From the NCBI RefSeq assembly GCF_036370855.1, contig NC_088102.1:18581001-18645000 (forward strand): a stretch of 64,000 bases of DNA. The letters run 5' to 3'. The notes under the pieces were generated by a model. The model was not told the origin of the DNA. It did not search any database and was given only the letters and a program-made list of their open reading frames with translations. Positions within the stretch are counted from its first letter, which is position 1. Every line of letters begins with the position of its first letter. This document shows positions 22,271 to 30,930 of the stretch, piece by piece. Both the position numbers and the translations under genes were made by a program. This DNA is from Dromaius novaehollandiae (lineage: Eukaryota > Chordata > Aves > Casuariiformes > Dromaiidae).

Positions 22271-23235
22271 TCAATGCTACGCTTTCCATTCCCAAAGAGG
22301 AAGAAAACAAATTTTCGGGCTGGATGATGCTCATTTCAGATTAAGGGAAGAAACAAAAACGGGAAGATGATACTTGAGCTGTGAGATACCACAGCAGTTC
22401 ACACTGAAGTTTCTTTCATCTGAAATAAAGCACAGAACAGCTGCTGCTGTATTTAGGGGTGCAGGATCCAAGAAAGAGAATGACAACTAATGCTGGCACA
22501 TCATCACCTCTTCTGCCTCCTGCAAAAGAAAAAAAAGTTAAAGTAGAAAAAATAGCTTTTGTTGAAAACTCTATTTAAATCCTTTCAGATATTTGCCAAA
22601 TGCTGGTGGCAGATATTGAGTTTTGCAGTGAGAACTCTTTTTACTGAAACCTTCTCTCTGTCAAAAATGTACACCCCTCTACCGAATATCCGCTTTAGCG
22701 CCTGTAACAGAAAACGTAACCAGCTTTGGGAAACAAAACCGCGCAGCCCGCCGCTGGGCCTCACCCCGGAGCGCGCTGGAGACGCCCGGCCCGGCGCGGC
22801 GGGGAGGGGAGCGGAGCGGAGCGAGAGCCCGCCGGAGCCATTTTGGGGGCTCCCACCTCGGAGGCGCGGCACGGCGCTGCCCGCCGGAGCCGCAGAGCGG
22901 GCGTTGAGGGCGGGGCCGGGCGCGCGGGGGGTGGCGCAGGCCGCCGACGGCCCGGAAAAGAGGCGCTGCGGCTTTAAGGCGGCGGCGCGGCCGGGCCGCC
23001 CCCTGGCGGCGACGCGGCGGAGTGCGGGCGGGCGCCGTGCCCGCGGCGCGGCGCGGCGCGGCGCGGGCGGCGGGCGAGGCCCCTCGGCGGGAGCGGGGCC
23101 GCGGCGCGGCGGGTGTGTCCGGGCCTCGCTCGCCCACCCCCTCGCCCGCCCCTGTGGCGCGGGCCGGGAGCGCGGAGAGGAGGAGACGAGCCGGAGGAGG
23201 AGGAGGAAGTGGAGGCGGCTGCGAATAGCGGGCAA

Positions 23236-23247
23236 ATGGGGAGCTGA
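23236..23247 (+). other. Three-codon upstream ORF in ITPK1 5' leader
   Basis: ATG GGG AGC TGA, with A at -3 and G at +4, about 420 bases before the ITPK1 ATG. It matters only if transcription starts upstream of it and this part is not spliced out. A minimal upstream ORF of this kind usually lowers downstream initiation modestly. Confidence 0.4.
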
Positions 23248-23273
23248 GCGCCTGCAGCAGCACCGCGGCCGCG

Positions 23274-23300
23274 CAGCAGCAGCAGCAGCGGCGGCGGCGG
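23274..23300 (+). repeat. CAG/CGG trinucleotide array
   Basis: Five CAG units are followed directly by CGG units, in the probable ITPK1 5' leader. It is short and likely stable here, but it is a compound trinucleotide repeat of the kind that varies in length between individuals. Confidence 0.85.
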
Positions 23301-23585
23301 GCGCGGAGGCGAGCCGGCCCCGGGGTCCGTCCGTGCGGGCGGGGGGCGCCGGGCGGGCAGCGGGCGGGCGGGCAGCGACGGGGGCAGCGGCTGCCTGGCC
23401 GGCGGGGGCAGCTGCTCTGCCCGCCGGGGCGAGCCGCCCGCCCGCCCGCGGGGCCTGCCGTCGCCGTGCTGCCCTGGCGGCGGGAGGCGGCAGCTGCCTG
23501 GCGCTGCGCCGCGCGGGGGGGCAGCGCTGCGGCCGGCGGCGGAAGCATCTGATTTTCTTTCCTTCTTTCCCCTTCTCCCCTGCAG

Positions 23586-23760
23586 CCGTTGCTGCCCGAG
23601 CCCGAGCGCGAGGAGCCGCCGGGCAGGTGCCCCGCGCCGATCCGCGCCGCGCCGGGGCCGGCACCATGCAGACCTTCCTCAAGGGGAAGCGGGTGGGCTA
23701 CTGGCTGAGCGAGAAGAAGATCAGGAAGCTGAATTTCCAGGCCTTCGCGGAGCTGTGCCG
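23586..23760 (+). CDS. ITPK1: ITPK1 coding exon 1 (inositol-tetrakisphosphate 1-kinase, N-terminus)
   Basis: Coding begins at the ATG at 23666 (context GCACCATGC) and encodes MQTFLKGKRVGYWLSEKK and following residues to AELCR, almost identical to mammalian ITPK1 residues 1-32. The last codon is split: CCG ends the exon at 23760, before donor GTGAGC. ITPK1 is a cytosolic ATP-grasp kinase of about 410-420 residues that phosphorylates inositol 1,3,4-trisphosphate at positions 5 or 6 and inositol 3,4,5,6-tetrakisphosphate at position 1, feeding synthesis of higher inositol phosphates. This exon gives the start of the N-terminal substrate-binding domain, including Lys18, described in the human enzyme as contacting inositol phosphate. 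The exon is drawn from 23586 because a pyrimidine-rich tract (23552-23580) and CTGCAG ending at 23585 look like a true acceptor, implying an upstream non-coding exon. If that acceptor is unused, the exon extends further left. Confidence 0.95.
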
Positions 23761-23866
23761 GTGAGCAGAGCAGGGGCTCCCGCCGCGGGGGGGCGGCCGT
23801 TGGGCGGCGGCGGCCTGCGCCGTTCGGCGCTGCGGGGGCTGCGCGGCGGGACCGGGCCGAGCCGAG

Positions 23867-23900
23867 CCGGCGGCGGGGGGCGCCCGGCGGCGGGGGGCGC
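23867..23900 (+). repeat. 17-base GC-rich tandem duplication
   Basis: Two perfect adjacent copies of CCGGCGGCGGGGGGCGC lie just inside ITPK1 intron 1. Each copy has a run of six G, so the pair adds to the G-quadruplex potential at the start of the intron. Confidence 0.85.
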
Positions 23901-23945
23901 CCGCGCGGGTCCCCGGGGCTCCCGGCGGCGCTCCCCTGCCGCGCG

Positions 23946-23990
23946 TCTGTGTGTGTGTGTGTCTGTGTGTGTGTGTGTGTGTCTGTCTGT
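23946..23990 (+). repeat. (TG)n/(TC TG) microsatellite
   Basis: A TG dinucleotide array interrupted by TCTG units, about 45 bases long, some 185 bases after the ITPK1 exon 1 donor. It is likely to be polymorphic. Confidence 0.95.
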
Positions 23991-26204
23991 CCGCCGCCCG
24001 TGGCCGGTCTCTCGTGTTCGGTGCGGCGCAGCCCCGTGCGGACCCTCCGCACACCTTGCGGGGATCCGGAGCCCGGTAGTGGTGACTGGGGAGAGTCAAG
24101 TGCCTGGAGTAACTTCCCTTCGCGTGGGGAGAAAATACTGTAAATTAGCGTGTGCGAAGCCCCTCGGTGACCTCGGTGTTCACCTGGGATGCCTAGGAGA
24201 TGACTGGAGGGGCTGCGTGGCTGTGTGTGGTTTCTATACTCCCAGAGGTAAAGGTTAGCTTGATAAGTTGTAATTAGCCTTTACCTCAAGCTCTGGGCAT
24301 ATGTACTTATACGTGTGGTATGTTGCACAATCAATTTTATTATTTAATTAGAATTGTAAACTTCGCGTAGGTCCACGGTCTTGTGACACGTGTTGTAGCT
24401 TCTGATACTGAATAATAGCTTTTCCTTATTTATTTCATTGTAGCAGAACATGTATAACAAGTCTATGAAATAGACTTGATAACTGAAAATATTTTAAATA
24501 GCTCCTAGTTTCCCTGAACTCTGTTCGGACTTTGCAAAATATATTTTACCGGGCTTCAAATACGCTTTATTAAAGCGTTTCCTAGTAAAAACACCAAACG
24601 CTGTATTCTGCAGTTTGTTGACCACAGAAAGTGTTGTTGTGTAGAGCTGTTGGCAGCACTGTCTGCTTTCTGTAAAGATGAAGGAGGCAGAAGAAACTGA
24701 AAACAATTTTGAGAAAGTGACAGAAGCTTTTGTATTAGCTTGGCACTGGTATCCTCTGTGTCAAGCTTCGGCAAAACTTACCAGTGTTTTCTTTTAAGTA
24801 TAGAAAAGACCACAAGTTCCAGTTTAATGTCTTTTTAAATTTCATGTGGTTCTCCAGACAAATACTTCCAAGTGATTGACACTACATTTTGTACATACCA
24901 AAAAGATATTTTTGGTTAGTTTTTATGACACTCACTTCTAATGACTATTAAAAAAACCCTCATGAAGTTTTGTGTGGTTTGAGTTTCATGATGTGAAACT
25001 AAGGGGAATCTTAGGAAATATGTAGCCTCTCTCCTAGTAACTTGTCTTTCATTCTTGGTATTGGGTGCTGTAAATTTTAAAGCTCAGGAATCTCCAAAAC
25101 TGACTTTCTTCCCTCTCCTGTCCTTGTTTCTGTTTCTGACTAGGTTGTTTGCTTCATTTTCCACACTTCAGAACTTTCTTATACTTGTGTTTCATATCAT
25201 GGAGCCGTGATTTCTTCACATACTGTACAAATTTATTAATAGGTTTATATCCTGGCAGTGATGTGAAAATTGGCCCCATAGTGTCTCTCTTGATATGCTT
25301 TCTTAATTTCTTGATGAAAATTAGGCTGCCTCATTCTGTATTTCCTACAGCACCTCTTGCAATACAAGCTAAGCTCTTTTGAATAGCACTTACAGACATC
25401 AGATAGATGCATCCGTTCAGTCAGGCTTTGATTTTTGGCGCATTTAACATTAGCCTGTTTGAAGAAGTGGAGTTAAGTGTTAGGTTTAAAGATTGGCACA
25501 GCTGTTGGAGCAAGTTGCAGCGAAGTCTTGGATGTTCCAGTTTTCATCCAGATAACTTTCATTGACACTGGTGGGAGACCACATTCATTCAGGCAAAGGT
25601 TTCAAGTGTTTTATGTGTAATACTTGATTAATTTTGACTTTCTAAGCTTTTACTGCTGTAGAAAAAGTAATGCCAAGCTCAATATACATCTTACCACAAA
25701 CATTGTGCATGATAGGAAATAAGGCAAGCGTACTCATTCCTGTACAGTGATTCATACATTACAGTGGACTATGTGTCTGTCTGTCTACTCAGTGTTTTAT
25801 GGTGACTGTTACTTGGAATTTATTTGCCTGTTGCCTAGGGATATACTTTCTGGATGACTACAAAGTTCAGTTTTGTTTGTATGGGTTTGCGATGAAGCAG
25901 TTATATAACCCAGGAAAGTAACAGAAGACTCCTACTGAATTCCTGAAGTACCACTATTTTTAAATCAGGAGTATTGTTGGAGTAAGAAAAATCTTCAATT
26001 TTTTGCAGTCTGCCAGTGCAGCTAGTTTTAGTGTGAAGCACTGGTGTCATAAAGGGAGCGGGGAAAGACATTTCAAAATCACTTGAACTGTCTTCTGAGA
26101 GAAGGTCTAACTGCTAAAGTGCTTTCTTAAGAGTGGTTTCTGGTTTTGTCTCCAGCAGCACTCCTAAGCCGAAATGTTGTTATATTGTCCTGATTGAAAT
26201 GAGA

Positions 26205-26300
26205 CATAAGCAAGCATGAGTGACCCAGTGATTAAAGTGCTCCTCTGGGGCACAGGCAGGGCTGTTTCCAGTTTTCTGCTCCACAAAGACTGGGCAGGTT
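26205..26300 (+). mobile_element. tRNA-derived SINE-like fossil
   Basis: The sequence TGACCCAGTGATTAAAGTGC resembles a Pol III A box with the following D-arm. About 40 bases further, GGCTGTTTCCAGTTTTCTGC resembles a B box (GGGTTCCAGTTC pattern) followed by the TGCTC word usual in amniote tRNA-SINE heads. It is diverged and its tail is not clear. It is not an intact tRNA gene. Confidence 0.4.
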
Positions 26301-26740
26301 CCTTAAAACTGGATCCAAAGACGAGGAAGGTGTTTAAAGAGCGACTTGGGCTGGGTTTTGATAGGTTTCCCCGTTAAATTTTGGTATCTGAATTGTTCTT
26401 ACATTTTGTGATGGGAAATTGTAGACCCCACGTTTTCTTTTGTTTTTGTTTTAGTTTTTGTTTTGCTGTGCAAAGCTCTGGTAACACATGTTACTGGAGC
26501 TGCTGCCTTCCTGCCTAAACACAGTGTCTTGGCACTTCTGCCTGAGCTTTGGATTCACAAGATAGTCTCCGTTGTATCAAAGCCTTTGGAGCTCATCTGC
26601 TAGTTAGGGTCGCCACTGTAGCCTGCTTGATATGCCCTACCAGACCTGTATTCTTCACAGAGCATAGCAGCCTTGGCTGTGCCTTTCAGATGTAACCTGA
26701 GGAGGAGAAAGCGGTAGCTGTAGTGGTATCTACCTGCGTG

Positions 26741-26990
26741 TTATGGCCTAGACCAGCGGTTCCCAAATTGTTGGGTTACAGCCCACTACAACCCTTAATG
26801 CTTCTGCATCTCTTTCAGGCTTCTGAGTGGAAAGGCATTAACTGCAGCGTGGTTTCACAGGCCTGTTCTGGAGCATCAGTGGTCCGTGGCCTGCAGTTTG
26901 GGAGTTGTGACCTAGAGGGTAGAGCGTTTGCCTGGGAAGTGGGAAGCCCAGCTTCAAGCCTGCACCTGCAGTCTCCCAAGGGACACTGAA
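26741..26990 (+). mobile_element. tRNA-derived SINE fossil interrupted by a hAT element
   Basis: If 26754-26909 and one copy of the target duplication are removed, the flanks join to read TGGCCTAGAGGGTAGAGCGT, a good A box with D-arm. About 44 bases after the start of that box comes AGCTTCAAGCC, a decayed B box. The spacing is that of a tRNA head without a long variable arm. The body runs to roughly 26990, but its 3' end is not clear. The family is not named here; a tRNA-like amniote SINE is the most I can say. Confidence 0.5.
26754..26909 (+). mobile_element. hAT (Charlie-like) non-autonomous DNA transposon, 156 bp
   Basis: The left end CAGCGGTTCCCAAATTG and the right end CAGTTTGGGAGTTGTG are inverted copies that differ mainly by transitions and one indel. 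The CAGNGGTTCCCAAA start is typical of hAT-Charlie elements. Flanking 8-base direct repeats GCCTAGAC (26746-26753) and ACCTAGAG (26910-26917) match at 6 of 8 positions, as expected for an aged hAT target duplication. At 156 bases there is no room for a transposase. It inserted into an older SINE. Confidence 0.7.
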
Positions 26991-29900
26991 CCTGTGGACT
27001 AGGCCAGGCTTGCTCTGATCCTGTGGTCGAACCTGCCGCTGTGTAGTAAGGAATGTGAGCTCTCTGGTGCCAGGGCTGTCAGCCTGTGTGCTACATCTGT
27101 AGTGCTGTGATGAGGGTGTTACTTTGGGGTGAAGTGAGTCCTTGGTTCTGGTCTCTGCTTCCCGCACTGGCTTTCAGTTCCTTCCTGCGTAAGCTGTCCG
27201 CGGAGCTAGACTTCTGCATGCCTTTTTGTACGTCAGCGCAGTTTCAGGAGGGAGAAGTGTCCCTGTCTCAGCCTTACTGCTACCTGCAGGCACTCTTCTG
27301 AGAGGTGTGATGTGGGATTGAGCTGTTGGGCATGTCAGCACAGGCTTCTTATCTCCTCGGGAAATTTGTAGTCAGGAGGCAATGTAAGAAGCTGCTATTG
27401 CCAGATTGTCCTCCCATGCTTTTAGTGAAAGCTGCTAGGTCATCGTGCTTTATGTTGAATTTAGTATTATCTGCTTGCTACCGTATATGCTGCGAGTGAA
27501 CTTATGTGACTGGGCCCATTACGGGACTGTGGCGAACAAATACTTAGTTGCTACAGGAAGTAGGCTTTCCTGTGAGCCTTTATGTTCAGCTCCACCAAGG
27601 TGGTGGCACAGTATCAAAGCTTTTGGTAACTGGTATTGACAAAATATGTAGAGCACCTGCAGCCTGCTAAGAAGTCAGACAGGGTTTCTAGGGGCTCCTC
27701 ACTAAGAATTTAGGAGCCTACGGTGTAAAGTTGTAGTTCCAACATTGTCTTGTGTCCCTGCCATTGCTGAAAGGAGTGGTTCCTCCTTCTCCCAGCTGTT
27801 TGGTCTCATTCTCTGTCTCAAGCTGATTTTAGTGATTATGCAGTTGGCAAAAGTTTTCAGTCCAATCAGTTCCCTGCTTGTCACATTGACACTGAAATGG
27901 TCGTCGCAGTGCAGCTGTGTGAACACTGACACAAGGTTAGGAATATGGGGATGCCCCATTCCATTCCGTGTGGCAGAACTGTGGTGTGAGCTGCAGGTTG
28001 TGGCAAAGACTCTTAGATAGCCTTTTTTAAAACCTTTTGTGAAAATATGCATAGATGTACTGCCAGGCCTTTCTGGATGTTGTGAGGAAAAAGGCTCATG
28101 CATTCGTGCATATGAGGAGGTGTGGTGGCAGTAGTACAAAAAATTGCATATGTCTCTTTCAAAAATGAGCTGTATGTGTTTGGCACCAGTTCAGATTAGT
28201 GACGTGCAACCATTTACAAATGACTGTTCTCTCTATAAAAGGCTTCCATTTTCTTGATAGTTTTTCTGCATATCATCAGTTAATATTGTCTCATTTGGGA
28301 GCCATGGAGATGCAAGACAATAAGGTTATGGCAACATGAGTGAGTTACTGTGAGGTAAGGAGAAGTGAATATATGCTTCATCCAAGGGGAGGTAATTTAA
28401 AGTCTCTCCGCTCTGAGTGAAAAGCTACTTTTACAGTTATTTAGGGTAAGAGCACTCACATGGGCAGCTCATAGGTTCTCATGTTAGTGTAGTAGCTTTA
28501 CTGTGTACTTATACACAAAATGAGTCAGAATTTCCCTTTAATACTGTATAGAAAATGAATAGCAAATGAGTTGAAGATCTGCCTGAAGATGTGATCTGTG
28601 TCATGATAAATCTTGCAGTTTGATAGGCAGAAGAAATGTACTTACACACCTTATTTATGGCAAGATTTTTATTGTGCTGTTTTTCATAAAAGCAGAGCGG
28701 GGCTGGGAGGAACAATTTCTGAGGAAATTCTGAGAAAATCAAATTCTGCCCACAGAAGAAGAAAATAGAAATGGGGTAATCAAGATCTCCTTCTGGTAAA
28801 GCCTAGTTGCTGTGATCTGTAGTCAGCAAGCCGAATTGTCTTCTGCCACTGAGAAATCATCCATCACGAACTGATTGACATACTGAGGCCTCTTGATCTT
28901 GGTTGGATTTCTAGGTGTTACCCACTGCTGAAGATTGTTCTCAAACTTCAGACCGTGTTCTTGAATTGTTCTCTGCACCACTTCAGCGGTTCTTGTACAT
29001 CCCTTTGCACAAACCTCCAAAAATTTCCTTTGAGTGTGTAACTCCTGTTAGAGCATGTCACCTTTACTGAAGACCATTTGGGTGTGACAGGTCACTATGG
29101 TTTTTATTGTTTTTTCTGTTGAGTTATAATAAAGCTGTTTTGATGCCAATAGGAGATCAGTCTGCTGAACATAGCATCTAATGATTTTCTCCTACCAAAG
29201 TATTCGTATGCGTAGTTTAAATTCCTCTGTGTGTGTCAAGCTTCCTCATGGTGTTTTCTTAATATAAATTGATTCTTCAACCTGCTTCCTCCCATTTTGT
29301 TTCTGTGGTAGGCAGTTAAGCCTTCTTTTAGCATGTATTAGAACCCACTTTTTAGTAAATCAACATGATAAAATAGGGGTAAACACTGTTGTCAATGCTG
29401 TAGATTTGTGTGGCTCTTTTTTTCTCTTTCAAACTTTTTGTGGCCTGTTTCGTGCCATGGCCTGTGCAAAAGAGTCTAAACCTGATTTTTAAGATTGGTT
29501 TAAGAATAATTCTAATCTGAGCCTACTAAATTAAACTGTTTCTCTACATAGCAGGCCATGAATTGTATTGCGTATTTTTTCTAGGAAGAGCTCGGGGGAT
29601 TTTCTTTAACCCCAGTTCTCCACAAAAACCCTAAATACTACTTTTCTTAAATGCCTGACTTGTGCCAGTTAGCTTTTATGATCTTAAAAGCCATAAAAAT
29701 AAAACGTACATGCATTGATCAGTAGCTCCCATTGTGCTTGTGTTAGTCTGAAACACTATATCACAAGAAGTAACTTGGAGCAGGATGGGTGGATAAGTTT
29801 CTTCGACATTAGCTGTAGCAAAACCTAACAGCTAGCAGAATAGTAGAAATTATAATAAACCATGAAAATGTGTCAAGGGTAGCAGCAAAACCCCCCCTAT

Positions 29901-30429
29901 TTCTTGGAGGAAAGGAGTTCAGTGTATTTCTGGTTCCTGCTCCTTCCTCCTGTAGAGGAGGAGACTTTTCTCTGCATCCCAGAAGAACTGGTAATATATG
30001 CTTTTTCTTAATAGCTAAGAGCACTGATTGATAGGCATCCTTCTCATAAAAAGTTTGCTGTGTTATGCTTGCAGAACAAGAACTATGTCATGGGAACGCA
30101 AAGCACAGCCGCTCGGCAGCAGCAGTGACTCTAACAATCACTGCTTTCATAGCGAGTCTCTCTCATAATCTGACAATCATTTACCATAGATTCAGGAAAT
30201 TTGCACCCTCCCTCTGGTACATCCCTTACCACAACCTGTTTGATTTGAGGTGCGGCAAGGAAGAATAAAAATAAGCCTCGTCAGGTAGCAGCTTTCTGGA
30301 GAAAGATCTGGATTCTTTTGTAGATCTCAAGCTGAATACGAGTTGACAACATTGCCAAAAAATAAAAGGCAAACGTCATCTTCGGATACGTATGTTGGAA
30401 TACAGCCTTCAGGGTACATGAAGTAATGC

Positions 30430-30930
30430 TTCCATTCTGCTCAGCTCTGGTAAGGCTACTACTGGAGTGTAGCCTCACCTACTGCCTCTGGTTTTGGGTA
30501 CTGCATTTCAAGGAAAAGGCAGGTCAGCTGGAGAGTGTCCAAAAGAACAGTGACAATGATCACAGGTCTTGAAAATTTGGTGCATCATACTGGTGTTATT
30601 CAGTCTGAAGAAGAGAAGGTTAAAGAGGGATCTTTAGATGTTGTAGGAAGGAGAAGGGGGAAGAGAGAGGGGAAAAAAAAGAGAGAACAGTGTGTTTGCC
30701 AGTTCCATTGTGGGTAGAACAAAAAGTAGCTGAGAAGGAGGGGTGCTAGGTATTTGGAAGAAATACTGTGATTGTCTAGGTAGGCGGTGGAATTTGTTGC
30801 TTGAGACTTCTGAGAACAGTTTGGACAAACACATTGGGAATGATATGGGTCTATTTGGTCCCATTTCAAGGCAGAGAAGTTGGCCTCTCCTGAGGTCAGG
30901 AGACCTTTCCCTGTTTTTGTACAATCTGTG
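30430..30930 (+). mobile_element. CR1-type LINE fossil, 3' part
   Basis: A chain of CR1 consensus words appears in order: CAGCTCTGGTAAGGCTACTA with CTGGAGTG, TTTTGGGTACTGCATTTCAA, GGAGAGTGTCCAAAAGAACA, ATTCAGTCTGAAGAAGAGAA, GGCGGTGGAATTTGTTGC, GGACAAACACATTGGGAATG, CTCCTGAGGTCAGGAGACC and TGATATTGCAG. They cover the last few hundred bases of the reverse transcriptase region and the 3' end. Divergence is high and the middle (30640-30750) is replaced by purine-rich sequence. No open frame remains. Confidence 0.75.

Larger units (their letters stand above)
22735..24060 (+). promoter_or_regulatory. ITPK1: ITPK1 CpG island promoter and 5' UTR
   Basis: A dense CpG island surrounds the ITPK1 start codon, with GC-box-like G-rich runs and no TATA box, typical of a broadly expressed gene. 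Candidate transcription starts lie within about 22.9-23.6 kb but cannot be fixed by eye. Features inside it are a CGGCG pentamer array (about 23042-23066), a CAG/CGG trinucleotide array (23274-23300), a three-codon upstream ORF (23236-23247), clustered G-runs with quadruplex potential (23338-23395), and a strong splice-acceptor-like sequence ending at 23585. All frames read open for long distances because stop codons are rare in such GC-rich DNA. Confidence 0.85.

Noticed and set aside
22559-24099. Very long open frames on both strands (365-457 codons) around the ITPK1 promoter
   Set aside because: They are Ala/Arg/Pro/Gly-rich in every frame, overlap on both strands and coincide with the CpG island, where stop codons are rare. 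Only the last 32 codons of the plus-strand frame match a known protein (ITPK1).
26905-26985. Intact tRNA gene near the TAGAGCGTTTGCC motif
   Set aside because: The A box is split by a transposon, the B box is decayed (AGCTTCAAGCC) and the acceptor stem does not pair. It is a SINE head, not a functional tRNA gene.
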